The translations under genes were made by a program, and so were the position numbers. Under the pieces are notes generated by a model. The model was not told the DNA's origin and searched no databases. It saw nothing but the letters and a program-made list of their open reading frames with translations. 64,000 bases of DNA, from NCBI RefSeq assembly GCF_000819865.1, contig NZ_CDDF01000005.1, positions 355,498-419,497 on the forward strand, in the 5' to 3' direction. Positions 25,836-35,145 of the stretch are shown piece after piece. How positions within the stretch are numbered: the first letter of the stretch is position 1; the number at the start of each line of letters is the position of its first letter. This DNA is from Aeromonas eucrenophila. GTDB lineage: Bacteria > Pseudomonadota > Gammaproteobacteria > Enterobacterales > Aeromonadaceae.

Positions 25836-27530
25836 ATGAGTGACCTGGTTTATCTGAAAGATGACGGCGTCAACGCCGTCGCCCCCGAATTTGCCGCCCG
25901 CTTCGCCACCGTCAAGGCCCACTACTTCTCCCGCAATCCCGAGCTCTGGCCGGTGTTTCGCGAGCCCGGCTTCGCCACCCTCAACGAGTTTCGCGCCCGC
26001 GCCCTGGCGCCGGATGCACGCCTCAACGCCTGGCCCGATGGTCAGGCCCGTCTCGCGGATCTCTGTGAGACCATGCCGGTGCCGCAGGCCATGCGCGCCC
26101 CGGGCGAGCCCATGACCGAGCTGCTGTTCGCTGGCGCCCTGTCCAAAGACTGGGAGAACCCCTCCAGCGTCGAGAACGTCATCACAATGTCGGCGGATCC
26201 CGCTATCTACGGCGCCCAGATGGGCATCCTCGCGAACCCGAACCTGGTCTACTCCGAGTACGCCGGGGTAGCCGAGGAGCTCGAAAAAAAGGTGGTGCGC
26301 CAGATTGCCCTGCTGGCGGGGTATGATCCCGAGCGCGCCACCGGCATCTTCACCCAGGGGGGGACCTTTTGTAACCTCTACGGCTACCTGCTCGGCATCC
26401 GCAAGAGCCTGCCGGAGGCCAAGCACAAGGGGCTCGGCCACTATCAGGACTACCGCATCATCAACTCCCAGGGCGGCCACTACTCCAACATCACCAACCT
26501 CTCCCTGCTCGGGGTGGACATAGAGCACAAGACCATTCGCATCCAGGTTGGTGAGAACAACGACATCGATCTGGTGGATCTCGAGCGCACCCTGACCGCC
26601 TGTTTCGCCCTCAAGCACGTGGTGCCGACCATCATGCTGACCATGGGTACCACCGACACCTTCGGGGTGGATCAGGTGAAACCCGTGGTGGCGCTGCGGG
26701 ATCGCCTGTGCGAGCGCTTCGAGGTGGCGGTCAAGCCCCACATCCACGTGGATGCCGCCATCGGCTGGTCGATGATCTTCTTCCTGGATTACGACTTTGC
26801 CGCCAACCCGCTCGCCATCAACGCCGCCACCCTGGCGGGCATTGAGCGCAACGTGGCGCGCTTCGCCGAGCTCAAATACGCCGATTCCTTCACCGTCGAC
26901 TTCCAGAAGTGGGGCTATGTGCCCTACACCTCCAGCCTGGTGATGATAAAAGAGCAGGACGATCTCAAGGCGATGGAGAACGATCCGGAAAACTTCTCCT
27001 ACTTCGAACGGGACATCCAGGGTCAGACCCACCTGCAGTCCACCATCGAGTGCTCCCGTGGCGCGAGCGGCCTGTTCGGTGCCTATGCGGCCCTCAACTA
27101 CATGGGGGTGGAGGGCTATCGCACCGTGCTGGCCCACTGTCTGCAGAACGCGAACTACTTCCGCTTCCGCCTGAGCCAGCTCGGCAACGTCAAGCTGGTG
27201 GCCCAGGAGAACCAGGGGCCGAGCGTGGGCTTCAAGATCTACAACCCGGAGTGGGTGAGCGATCCGGAGGCCGAGTTCGCCTTCGAGCTGGCCCGCAGCG
27301 CCGATCCCGCCTACAAGGCGCGGCTGCAACGCAACACCGACTATCACCGCAGCCTGTTCAAGCACCGAGGCAAGGTCGGGCTCTTCACCAACTGGGTGGA
27401 GGCGGTGGCCCACTCCGAGTACGACGAGCGCGGCAAGTACTCCTATATCGCCGGCGAAAAGGCGGTGTTTATGAACCCGGCCTGCGGCCGCGAGCAGATC
27501 GACGCCTTTATCGAGCATATTCGCGGCTGA
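25836..27530 (+). CDS. panP: PLP-dependent group II decarboxylase, probable aspartate 1-decarboxylase PanP
   Basis: The product is 564 aa of the pyridoxal-dependent decarboxylase family (PF00282). The PLP lysine is expected at K358 in VDFQKWGYVPY, and HVDAAIGWSM supplies the usual PLP-ring Asp. The length and the unusual Lys context fit the group proposed to make beta-alanine from aspartate in place of pyruvoyl PanD, rather than glutamate decarboxylase (which has SGHKYG). In older annotation such proteins are called glutamate decarboxylase. The assignment is by recognition of the family, not by alignment. The ribosome site is weak (GGTAAC). A terminator follows at 27551. Confidence 0.7.
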   Translation: MSDLVYLKDDGVNAVAPEFAARFATVKAHYFSRNPELWPVFREPGFATLNEFRARALAPDARLNAWPDGQARLADLCETMPVPQAMRAPGEPMTELLFAGALSKDWENPSSVENVITMSADPAIYGAQMGILANPNLVYSEYAGVAEELEKKVVRQIALLAGYDPERATGIFTQGGTFCNLYGYLLGIRKSLPEAKHKGLGHYQDYRIINSQGGHYSNITNLSLLGVDIEHKTIRIQVGENNDIDLVDLERTLTACFALKHVVPTIMLTMGTTDTFGVDQVKPVVALRDRLCERFEVAVKPHIHVDAAIGWSMIFFLDYDFAANPLAINAATLAGIERNVARFAELKYADSFTVDFQKWGYVPYTSSLVMIKEQDDLKAMENDPENFSYFERDIQGQTHLQSTIECSRGASGLFGAYAALNYMGVEGYRTVLAHCLQNANYFRFRLSQLGNVKLVAQENQGPSVGFKIYNPEWVSDPEAEFAFELARSADPAYKARLQRNTDYHRSLFKHRGKVGLFTNWVEAVAHSEYDERGKYSYIAGEKAVFMNPACGREQIDAFIEHIRG

Positions 27531-27550
27531 TAACGGCGCTTCCATATAAC

Positions 27551-27582
27551 AAATGGGCAGGAATAATCTGCCCATTTTTATT
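27551..27582 (+). terminator. rho-independent terminator of panP
   Basis: 10-bp stem AAATGGGCAG / CTGCCCATTT, 7-nt loop, followed by TTATTG, 20 bases after the stop. Confidence 0.9.
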
Positions 27583-27682
27583 GCATCGCGTATTTAGCTA
27601 CCGTTGTCTGGACGACATATCGAGCCAGGAGCTGTCATCAACAAATTGCCATCAGCCCGGGCAACAATGAATATATGACGGC

Positions 27683-27716
27683 AACATGCCGGCGCAGGTG
27701 CGCCGGCATGTTTTTT
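27683..27716 (+). terminator. second strong plus-strand terminator without a gene
   Basis: Perfect 13-bp stem AACATGCCGGCGC / GCGCCGGCATGTT, 4-nt loop, followed by a run of T. It is oriented for plus-strand transcription, although the nearest plus-strand gene already has a terminator 100 bases earlier. It lies 24 bases past the end of the minus-strand GH18 gene. Confidence 0.8.
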
Positions 27717-27739
27717 CAGTCTATATCTCCATGTTGAAA

Positions 27740-29275
27740 TCAGGGATTGGGCACCGCACTGGCGCAGTCATATTGTTCGCCCTTCAATCCCATGACGTCA
27801 CAGGTAACGGTCAATACGTCGTTGGGGCGGGCCCAGTCGGGATCCCAGCCGCCCATGGGTTCATCATGACGCTTGTCTTTATAAAGATCCCACATGATCA
27901 TGCCGGAGGGGGAATATTTGGCGGTACGGCTGGCGATATCATTGAGAAGCTCCTTGCTCAACAATAAATTCCCGGTTGCCGGCCTGCCCACTTCAAATCC
28001 GACCGTGATGGGAGGGGTGATCAACAGTTTCTGGGGCTGAATGGATGCCGCGGCATAACTCGGTGAGCCTTTTACCACAGCGTGTCCCGGGCGCACTGTG
28101 TCACCGGATTTCAACCAGCTGAAGAAGGAGCCGTAGTAATAATCGACTTGGCCCGCCAGATCGCAGGGAATATTGGTATCCCCGCCACAATCCGTTTCGC
28201 TCAGGTCATAGGACATGATGCCTATGGTGCTGAGACGATCGACCAGATCCGGATATTGCAGCGCCGCATTGTAAATCAAGCCATATAAATTACCGCCCCA
28301 CCAGGCACCGCCATAGGTATTGCTAGTGTGGGCATTACTGCCCCAGTTGGCCGACATATTGGGGATGCCACCGGTAGCCGGGGCTGCTGTACTCAGTGCC
28401 AGCTCGGGATTGATGGCATCGATGGCGCTGTAGAGGGAGCGCATGATGGCCGCAAACTTGTCGACGGTGTCCGGCATGATCCTGGGATAGGGTTGTTCCG
28501 ATGGCACCAGTTGCATGCTGTCGTCAAAGACCAGTATCCCCTTGCCCTGACTCATCAGGCTGGCGGTGTCGATGTATTCCACGTTGCTGGCTGGCGGTTG
28601 CACCGAGTCCGGCGTCAGCCGCCAGCTGTAGGCGTTGAGATCCGCGTGCCAGAACTCTTCATAGTCCAGGTCTATGCCCGCCACGCCGAGATCACTGGCC
28701 AGTTGCACCACGTTGCGATACGCCTGATCCGCGGCCTGGCCGGATATCGGGTTGTCGAAGCGGTTGCGGGGACCAGGGTTGGGGAAGGAGTCGTATTTCT
28801 CTCCGGCCGGACCACAGGCATCCACCTTGCCTGCCGTGACATCGTAGTATTCCGGGATGCAGCTGAAGTTCCAGCCCCCGACGGCAATATAGGTCTCAAC
28901 CCCATGCAGCTTGAAGGTGTTGATAATATCCTTGAGCTGGGAAAAATCGGCGGCGGATTTATTATCCTTTGGCTTTTTATTGACGGTGGCCGTGTCGCAG
29001 ACATAGCCAAACAATCCGGTGCAGGCCAGATCATTTTGTGTGTAATTTACCAAGCTGGGCTGCACAAAGGAAAGAACCAGCTTGTTGAAATTGCTCTTTT
29101 GACTGGCGATCTGCTGACTCAAATTTTCCAGATTGGCCAGTGAGGCGTAATAGGCGGGCGTATTGGTTGCGGCATCCGGACCACTCAGATAGTAGGCGGC
29201 TATTTCCGGAGATTGCGCTATGGCACTACCGGTGAACAGCAGTGTGATGGCACCGAATAGAGTATGATTTTTCAT
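27740..29275 (-). CDS. secreted GH18 family protein (chitinase-like)
   Basis: The product is 511 aa with a clear signal peptide (MKNHTLFGAITLLFTGSAIA, cut before QS). GH18 strands are visible: KLVLSFVQPSL, VETYIAVGGWNFSC, and the catalytic motif GIDLDYE with the proton-donor Glu at 206 and Asp at 202 and 204. The first Asp of the usual DGxDxDxE is missing (AGIDLDYE). Later motifs are STIGIMSYDLSE and SPSGMIMWDLYKD. No carbohydrate-binding module is seen. It is likely exported and may cleave chitin or related N-acetylglucosamine polymers; the substrate is uncertain. The 5' flank is AT-richer than the rest of the window, which hints at transfer. Confidence 0.82.
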   Translation of the reverse strand: MKNHTLFGAITLLFTGSAIAQSPEIAAYYLSGPDAATNTPAYYASLANLENLSQQIASQKSNFNKLVLSFVQPSLVNYTQNDLACTGLFGYVCDTATVNKKPKDNKSAADFSQLKDIINTFKLHGVETYIAVGGWNFSCIPEYYDVTAGKVDACGPAGEKYDSFPNPGPRNRFDNPISGQAADQAYRNVVQLASDLGVAGIDLDYEEFWHADLNAYSWRLTPDSVQPPASNVEYIDTASLMSQGKGILVFDDSMQLVPSEQPYPRIMPDTVDKFAAIMRSLYSAIDAINPELALSTAAPATGGIPNMSANWGSNAHTSNTYGGAWWGGNLYGLIYNAALQYPDLVDRLSTIGIMSYDLSETDCGGDTNIPCDLAGQVDYYYGSFFSWLKSGDTVRPGHAVVKGSPSYAAASIQPQKLLITPPITVGFEVGRPATGNLLLSKELLNDIASRTAKYSPSGMIMWDLYKDKRHDEPMGGWDPDWARPNDVLTVTCDVMGLKGEQYDCASAVPNP

Positions 29276-29690
29276 ATAATATCCTTATTGTTCTCTACAA
29301 GAGCGTAGTAGAGCCGAAAGCAATATCCTTGCTCTCATACAGGGTTATATTGGATGAAATTGTCGGTTGTTTATTTGATTGGTCTGGTATGACTCCGATT
29401 ATGAATAAGGAGCCCTGATAGTAAGGGGAGATGGCTATTTTGTGCTGAATGTAAACTGAATGGTGGGCAATGTTATTTTATTAATGCAATTGTCATTTTT
29501 GTCTGTATTTACATTCACGGAGCCTGTCGAACTGGATCTTAAATGGCAGTCAGGTCTCATGCGGAATTTTATTTTGAAGGCTCTGCAGATATCTGTGCAA
29601 TAGCAGGGCAGCATGGTTGTAAATATAAAGAAAGAGGGCATGGAGGGGGACGCATATTCACCTTCCATGCCCGGGAGCTACGCCTGTCGA
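29276..29690. other. AT-rich intergenic stretch, promoter side of the GH18 gene
   Basis: About 415 bases with clearly lower GC than the surroundings. No gene with a good ribosome site is seen; a 77-codon minus-strand frame (29435-29668) lacks support. The cusF terminator is at 29636-29672. The composition fits H-NS silencing of the GH18 gene. Confidence 0.4.
29636..29672 (-). terminator. terminator of the copper efflux operon
   Basis: Stem GGGCATGGA(A)GG / CC-TCCATGCCC with a 14-nt loop, followed on the minus strand by TCTTTCTTTATATTT. It lies 18 bases after the cusF stop. Confidence 0.8.
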
Positions 29691-30053
29691 TTACTGCTTC
29701 TGCAGCTTGGTCACCGTCAGCTTGCCGGCCGGGTTCTCGGCGTGGAAGCTCACCGCATCCCCGACCTTGAGCCCCTCCAGCAGGGCCGGGCTCGCCAGTC
29801 GGAACACCATGTTCATGGGGGGCATCTTGAGGTTACTGATGGCCTCGTGCTTGATCCCCAGCTTGCTGTTCGCCTCGTCGATGCGGGTGATGACCCCCTT
29901 GGTCATCGTCTGTGCATCTCCCATCTCCTGCATATCGCCCATCTCCGCCATCTGGGACATGTCGTGCCCCTCGTGGCTCATGGTCATCTCGGCCCGGGCC
30001 TGGAGAGAGGCGAGGCCGAGCAGCAGGGTCAGTGTCAACGTCTTGTAGTTCAT
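29691..30053 (-). CDS. cusF: periplasmic copper chaperone CusF-like
   Basis: CusF carries Cu(I) or Ag(I) in the periplasm to the CusBA pump. The product is 120 aa with a signal peptide (MNYKTLTLTLLLGLASLQARA). A Met/His-rich linker (MTMSHEGHDMSQMAEMGDMQ) leads to the OB-fold domain. In E. coli the metal is held by His, Trp, Met, Met. Here the equivalent positions are H69, M77, M80 and M82, so the cation-pi Trp is replaced by Met. The start has AAGGA upstream. It is last in the operon, 46 bases after cusA. Confidence 0.88.
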   Translation of the reverse strand: MNYKTLTLTLLLGLASLQARAEMTMSHEGHDMSQMAEMGDMQEMGDAQTMTKGVITRIDEANSKLGIKHEAISNLKMPPMNMVFRLASPALLEGLKVGDAVSFHAENPAGKLTVTKLQKQ

Positions 30054-30099
30054 GATGTTTTCCTTCAGTCGTTTAGTCGAAAGCGGTTGTGAATTCGGG

Positions 30100-33000
30100 T
30101 CATTCAGATTGTTCATGGGCTGGCAGGCTGCGTTTGCGCCACAGATAGAAGGCCGCCGGCAGCACCAGCAGGGTCAGCACCAGCGCCGTCACCATGCCGC
30201 CAATCATGGGGGCGGCGATGCGCTGCATCACCTCGGAGCCGGTGCCGTGGCTCCACATGATGGGCAGGAGGCCGGCGATGATGGTGACCACCGTCATCAT
30301 CTTGGGGCGCAGGCGCAGGGCGGCGCCCTGGATGACCGCCTGATGCAGGCCTTGCAGCGTGGGTTTGCCGCGGGCGACCAGATCGTCCCAGGCGTGGTTG
30401 AGGTAGACCAGCATCAGCACGCCCGTTTCCACCGCTACCCCGGCCAGGGCGATAAAGCCCACCCCCACCGCCACCGAGAGGTTGAAGTCCAGCAGCCAGA
30501 CGGTCCAGATCCCGCCCACCACGGCGAGCGGCAGGGTGGTGAGGATGAGCAGCACCTCCTGGACGCGGCGAAACGCGAGATAGAGCAGCAGCACTATGAT
30601 GGCGAGCGTCAGAGGCACCACGTAGGCGAGGCGCGCCTTGGCCCGCTCCATGTACTCGTACTGCCCTGACCAGGTGAGGGCGTAACCCGCCGGCAGCACC
30701 AGCTGCTTGTCCACCTCGGCCCTGGCTTCCTTCACGAAGGAGCCGATGTCCCTGTCCCGGATATCCACGTAGACCCAGCCGTTGAGGCGGGCGTTTTCGC
30801 TCCTGAGCATGGGGGCCTCGTCGCTGATGTAGACCCGGGCGAGATCCGCCAGGGCGATGCGCTCGCCCTTGGGGGTGACCAGGGGCAGCAGCTCCAGGCT
30901 TGCCACCGAATCGCGATAGCTCTGGGGATAGCGCAGGTTGATGGGATAGCGCTCCCGGCCCTCTATGGTCTGGCCCACGTCCATGCCGCCCACCGCGGTG
31001 GCGAGCACCGCCTGCACCTCGGCGATGTTGAGGCCGTAGCGGGCGGCTTTGAGCCGGTCTATATCCACCTTGACGTAGCGGCCACCGGCTACCCGCTCGG
31101 CGTAGACGGACGATGCCCCTTCCACCTTGCCGACGATCTGCTCCAGCTGCTGGCCTATCCCCTGAATGACCTTGAGATCCGGCCCCGCTATCTTGATGCC
31201 CACCGGGGTCTTGATGCCGGTGGCCAGCATGTCGATGCGGGTCTTGATGGGGGGCACCCAGGCGTTGGTGAGGCCGGGGAAGCGGATGAGGGCGTCGAGC
31301 TCCTCTTTGAGCTTCTCAGGGGTCATGCCGGGGCGCCACTGGTCCCGCGGTTTGAGCTGGATGCTGGTCTCCATCATCACCAGATCGGCGGGATCGGTGG
31401 CGGAGTCGGCGCGGCCCGCCTTGCCGAACACGTTCTGCACCTCGGGTACGGTGCGAATGAGCTTGTCGGTCTGTTGCAGGATCTCCCGCGCCTTGCCCAC
31501 CGAGATATTCGCCGCCGTGGTGGGCATGTACATGATGTCCCCCTCGTCGAACGGCGGTATGAACTCGGACCCCAGATACTTGAGCGGCCAGAAGCCAATG
31601 ACGGTCACCGCCAACGCCAGCAGCAAGGTGGTCTTGGGGCGCGCCAGCACGGCGTTGAGCAGGGGGATGTAGGCATTGCTCAAACCCCGGTTGAGGGGGT
31701 TGGCCTGCTCCGCCAGCACCTTGCCACGGATGAAATAGCCCATGATGACAGGCACCAGGGTGATGGAGAGGCCGGCCGCCGCCGCCATGGCGTAGGTCTT
31801 GGTGTAGGCGAGCGGATGGAACATGCGCCCCTCCTGCGCCTCCAGCGCGAACACCGGCAGGAAGCTCATGGTGATGATGAGCAGGGAGAAGAAGATGGCG
31901 GGGCCCACCTCGATGCTCGCCCGGGCGATCACCTGCCAGCGGTTCTTCTCCGTCAGCTCTGTGCGCTCCATATGTTTGTGGACGTTCTCTATCATCACGA
32001 TGGCGCCATCCACCATGGCGCCGATGGCGATGGCGATACCGCCGAGGGACATGATGTTGGCGTTGATCCCCTGCAGATGCATGACGATAAAGGCGACCAG
32101 GATGGCGATGGGCAGGGAGATCACCACCACCAGGGAGGATCTCAGGTGGAACAGGAAGGCCAAGCAGACCAGCACCACCACGGCGAACTCCTCGATGAGC
32201 TTGCCGGAGAGGTTGTCGATGGCGCGCTGGATGAGATCGGATCTGTCATAGACGGTGACCACCTCCACCCCCTCCGGCAGGCTGCTCTTGAGCTTGGCGA
32301 GCCGGGCCTTGACCCCGTCTATGGTGCGCTGAGCATTCTCGCCGTAACGCATGACGATGATGCCACCGACCACTTCCCCCTCGCCGTTGAGCTCGGCGAG
32401 ACCGCGCCGGCTCTGGGGGCCGGTGACCACCTCGGCCACATCCCCCAGCAGCAAGGGGGCGCCCCGCACATTGGTGCCGAGGGGTATTTGCTTGAGGTCT
32501 TCCACGCTCTTCAGATAGCCGTTGGAGCGCACCATGTACTCGGCTTCCGCCATCTCGATGACGGAGGCGCCAGTCTCCTGGTTGCCCTGCTCGATGGCGG
32601 TCTGGATGAGGGAGAGCGGGATGCCGTAGGCCCGCAGCTTGTCCGGGTCGACCCGCACCTGATACTGGCGCACCATGCCGCCCACGGTGGCGACCTCGGA
32701 GACGCCGTTCACCGTCTGCAGCTCGTATTTCAGGAACCAGTTCTGCAGGGAGGTGAGTTCGCTCAAGTCGTGCTTGCCGCTTCTGTCCACCAGGGCGTAC
32801 TGGAAGACCCAGCCCACCCCGGTGGCATCCGGGCCGAGCTGGGGCCTCGCCTCAGGGGGCAGGCTAGGGGCGACCTGGCTCAAGTATTCCAGCACCCGGG
32901 CGCGGGCCCAGTAGAGATCCGTGCTGTCGTCGAACAGCACATAGACGAAGGAGTCGCCGAAGAAGGAGTAGCCGCGCACCGTCGTGGCGCCCGGCACCGC

Positions 33001-33222
33001 CAGCATGGCGGTGGTGAGGGGGTAGGTGACCTGATCCTCTACCACCTGGGGCGCCTGGCCCGGGTAGGAGGTCTTGATGATCACCTGCACGTCGGAGAGA
33101 TCCGGCAGGGCGTCCACCGGGGTCTGTTTGACCGACCAGAGCCCCCAGGCGGTGAGCATGACGGTCAGCAGCAGCACCAGGAAGCGGTTGCCAACGGACC
33201 AGCGAATAATCGATGGGATCAT
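30100..33222 (-). CDS. cusA: Cu(I)/Ag(I) RND efflux pump CusA
   Basis: CusA is the proton-driven inner-membrane pump of the heavy-metal RND class. The product is 1040 aa, against 1047 in E. coli. Twelve membrane helices and two large periplasmic loops are visible. Family motifs include [19 protein letters not shown] at the start, [20 protein letters not shown] in the proton-relay helix 4 region (two pieces: [13 protein letters not shown] and VHKHMER), [14 protein letters not shown], and Met-rich periplasmic segments. The ATG at 33222 is chosen from the family N-terminus; a frame 20 codons longer has no support. It lies 73 bases after cusB. Confidence 0.95.
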   Translation of the reverse strand: MIPSIIRWSVGNRFLVLLLTVMLTAWGLWSVKQTPVDALPDLSDVQVIIKTSYPGQAPQVVEDQVTYPLTTAMLAVPGATTVRGYSFFGDSFVYVLFDDSTDLYWARARVLEYLSQVAPSLPPEARPQLGPDATGVGWVFQYALVDRSGKHDLSELTSLQNWFLKYELQTVNGVSEVATVGGMVRQYQVRVDPDKLRAYGIPLSLIQTAIEQGNQETGASVIEMAEAEYMVRSNGYLKSVEDLKQIPLGTNVRGAPLLLGDVAEVVTGPQSRRGLAELNGEGEVVGGIIVMRYGENAQRTIDGVKARLAKLKSSLPEGVEVVTVYDRSDLIQRAIDNLSGKLIEEFAVVVLVCLAFLFHLRSSLVVVISLPIAILVAFIVMHLQGINANIMSLGGIAIAIGAMVDGAIVMIENVHKHMERTELTEKNRWQVIARASIEVGPAIFFSLLIITMSFLPVFALEAQEGRMFHPLAYTKTYAMAAAAGLSITLVPVIMGYFIRGKVLAEQANPLNRGLSNAYIPLLNAVLARPKTTLLLALAVTVIGFWPLKYLGSEFIPPFDEGDIMYMPTTAANISVGKAREILQQTDKLIRTVPEVQNVFGKAGRADSATDPADLVMMETSIQLKPRDQWRPGMTPEKLKEELDALIRFPGLTNAWVPPIKTRIDMLATGIKTPVGIKIAGPDLKVIQGIGQQLEQIVGKVEGASSVYAERVAGGRYVKVDIDRLKAARYGLNIAEVQAVLATAVGGMDVGQTIEGRERYPINLRYPQSYRDSVASLELLPLVTPKGERIALADLARVYISDEAPMLRSENARLNGWVYVDIRDRDIGSFVKEARAEVDKQLVLPAGYALTWSGQYEYMERAKARLAYVVPLTLAIIVLLLYLAFRRVQEVLLILTTLPLAVVGGIWTVWLLDFNLSVAVGVGFIALAGVAVETGVLMLVYLNHAWDDLVARGKPTLQGLHQAVIQGAALRLRPKMMTVVTIIAGLLPIMWSHGTGSEVMQRIAAPMIGGMVTALVLTLLVLPAAFYLWRKRSLPAHEQSE

Positions 33223-33295
33223 GACTTGGCACCTCTCGCTTGGCACGCAGGCAATAGGGCTTGGTCGCTGGTAAAGCAGCAAATGATAGCGGGAA

Positions 33296-34801
33296 TCATG
33301 ATTTATCCCCCATATCGTGCTGGCTATGGTCCATGCCTTCCATGCCCCTCATATCATCTTCGGCAGGGGGGGCCTTGTTGGCATCCTCGACATGGACCTT
33401 GACGATCTTGTACTCATCCCCCTCCTGCTCGACCTGCAGGTGCAGGGCCTGACCCTGTTTCAACTGCTGGATGTCGATGCCGCCTGCGACGGTGAAGTCC
33501 ATCTCCATGGCGGGCCACTGCCACTCGGGGATGGGTTGGTGGCTAACGCTCAAGATCCGGCTCGCCAGATCCACGGCCTGGATCTCCCCCTGGGTCCACA
33601 CCTGCTGGGGCCGCACCGCCGTCATGCGCTGGAAGTCCGAATCGATGCTGGACTCGGAATCGAGCAGAAACTGCGCCGAGCTGACGATGCGGTCGCCGGG
33701 TTCGACCCCGCTCTCGATGGCCACCTTGTCTCCAAACTGGGCGCCGAGCGTCACCGCCACCGACTTGAAGCCGCCATCCGCCAGGGCCAGCACCAGTCGG
33801 TCCTGACTGCCGGTGCGTATCACCGCCTCGCTCGGTACCAGGGTTTGGGGCGCGCCGTTGCCGCTCTGGATGCTCACCTTGGCGAACATGTTGGGTTTCA
33901 AGAATTCGTCCGGATTCGCGAAGCGCAGCCGCACCTTGAGGGTGCGGGTGGCCGCATCCAGGGTGGGGTAGAGGTAATCCACCTTGCCCTGCCAGCGGCG
34001 GCCGGGGGCGTAGTCCAGGGTCATGGTGACGGGATCGCCGACCTTGAGCTGGGCGGCCTGGCGCTCGAACACCTCGGCGCTCACCCACACCTGCTGCAGG
34101 GTGCTGATGTTGAACAGGGCGGCGGCGGGCTCCACATACTGGCCCTCGCGCACCTTGAGCTCGGACACATAGCCGCTGCTCGGGGCATAGATGCGGATGG
34201 TCTCGCTCACCTGACGGGTGCGCTTGAGGGCCGCTATCTGATCCGCTGGCACCTGCAGGGATTTCAACTTGCCCTCGGCGGCGCGCAGCAGCAGTGGATT
34301 GGCGGTGTTGAGGGCCAGCAGGTATTCGTGCTGGGCGTTGACCAGATCCGGGGCGTAGAGCTCATAGATGAGGCTGCCCTTTGCCACCTTCTGCCCCTCG
34401 TTCTTGATGGCGAGAGTGCGGATCCAGCCCGCCATCCGCGCGTTGATGGCCTCCAGCCGCTCCTCGTCATAGCCCACGTAGCCCACCGTTTCTATCTGCT
34501 GGTGAACGGGCAGTCGCTCCACCTTGGCGAGCCGCACCCCCAGGTTTTGCTGGATCTCGGGGCTGATGGTGACGGTGCCCGGCGAGCCGTTTTTCTGCTC
34601 TTCATAGACGGGGATGAAGTCCATTCCCATGTTGTCCTTGGCGGGGGCGTCACGCCTGTCGTGGGGATCCATGGGGTTGACCCAGTAGAGCGGGGCCTTC
34701 TCCTTGGCGGTGGGACCATCGCCAGTTTGTTTGGCTACCCAGTAGCCGCCACCGGCCCCGAGGGCGAGCAGCAGGGTGGACATCAACAGGGTCTTGTTCA
34801 T
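33296..34801 (-). CDS. cusB: Cus-type periplasmic adaptor CusB with fused C-terminal CusF domain
   Basis: CusB links CusA to an outer membrane channel and takes up metal from CusF. The product is 501 aa, against about 407 in E. coli. After the N-terminal anchor ([20 protein letters not shown]) comes a heavy-metal-binding segment ([20 protein letters not shown], then GMDFIPVY), then the lipoyl, hairpin and barrel domains (about 75-395). The extra C-terminal domain is CusF-like with H421, W429, M432 and M434 in the exact CusF spacing. A His/Met tail ([16 protein letters not shown]) ends it. GGAGG lies 7 bases before the ATG, which overlaps the stop of a 34-codon leader ORF. Confidence 0.94.
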   Translation of the reverse strand: MNKTLLMSTLLLALGAGGGYWVAKQTGDGPTAKEKAPLYWVNPMDPHDRRDAPAKDNMGMDFIPVYEEQKNGSPGTVTISPEIQQNLGVRLAKVERLPVHQQIETVGYVGYDEERLEAINARMAGWIRTLAIKNEGQKVAKGSLIYELYAPDLVNAQHEYLLALNTANPLLLRAAEGKLKSLQVPADQIAALKRTRQVSETIRIYAPSSGYVSELKVREGQYVEPAAALFNISTLQQVWVSAEVFERQAAQLKVGDPVTMTLDYAPGRRWQGKVDYLYPTLDAATRTLKVRLRFANPDEFLKPNMFAKVSIQSGNGAPQTLVPSEAVIRTGSQDRLVLALADGGFKSVAVTLGAQFGDKVAIESGVEPGDRIVSSAQFLLDSESSIDSDFQRMTAVRPQQVWTQGEIQAVDLASRILSVSHQPIPEWQWPAMEMDFTVAGGIDIQQLKQGQALHLQVEQEGDEYKIVKVHVEDANKAPPAEDDMRGMEGMDHSQHDMGDKS

Positions 34802-34902
34802 AGCGGGCCTCCGGCGCGGATCTGCGTGCAGACAGTGCAGACAGTGCAGACAGTGCAGGAGGAGAGGGCGCGTACAGGCGCGGCAAGGTTGGCTGATGAC
34901 AT
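34798..34902 (-). CDS. Cys-rich leader peptide upstream of and overlapping cusB, 34 aa
   Basis: A short frame starting MSSANLAAPVRALSS continues with CTVCTVCTVC and ends TQIRAGGPL. Its TGA overlaps the cusB ATG (ATGA), and the cusB Shine-Dalgarno GGAGG lies in its last codons. A purine-rich AGAAGAGAAG is 6-15 bases before its ATG. The three Thr-Val-Cys units are encoded by the 9-bp tandem repeat at 34826-34857. Copper-responsive leader peptides coupled to downstream copper genes are known (CruR in Bordetella, CutF in Rhodobacter). I infer a similar role here; it is untested and a longer start at 34980 is possible. Confidence 0.5.
   Translation of the reverse strand: MSSANLAAPVRALSSCTVCTVCTVCTQIRAGGPL
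34826..34857. repeat. 9-bp tandem repeat, 3.5 units
   Basis: Units GTGCAGACA repeat three times and end with GTGCA on the plus strand. On the minus strand each unit encodes Thr-Val-Cys in the leader peptide of cusB. Change in copy number by slippage would keep the frame and add or remove one CTV unit. Confidence 0.9.
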
Positions 34903-35145
34903 GACATCTTCTCTTCTGTCAGGCCGCAAGCGCTGAGGGATCGGGTGAGATGTGCGGCCCTCATGGGCTGGCACCGTCACGGCGATCGGAACGACAGGCT
35001 TGGCGGCAAACGGGGCGTCACTGACGAGTCAGCAGACGCACGGCACCTTGCGCCCTTGGGGCATGGCCAATCGGGGCAAAGTCAGGCAAGGCGCGGGATC
35101 CCGGGCAAGGCAAGGCTTGCGGCGGGCGCGCAGGAGAAGATGGTT

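Noticed and set aside
29435..29668. 77-codon minus-strand frame in the AT-rich gap (MEGEYASPSMPSFFIF...)
   Set aside because: It overlaps the cusF terminator, has no ribosome site, and its translation shows no domain.
31474..33402. A 642-codon plus-strand frame opposite cusA
   Set aside because: Shadow of cusA; same low-complexity composition, no start signal.
34903..34980. Longer 60-codon version of the cusB leader starting at 34980 (MTVPAHEGRT...)
   Set aside because: Not excluded, but its ATG lacks a ribosome site, while the ATG at 34902 follows a purine-rich stretch; the shorter form is preferred.
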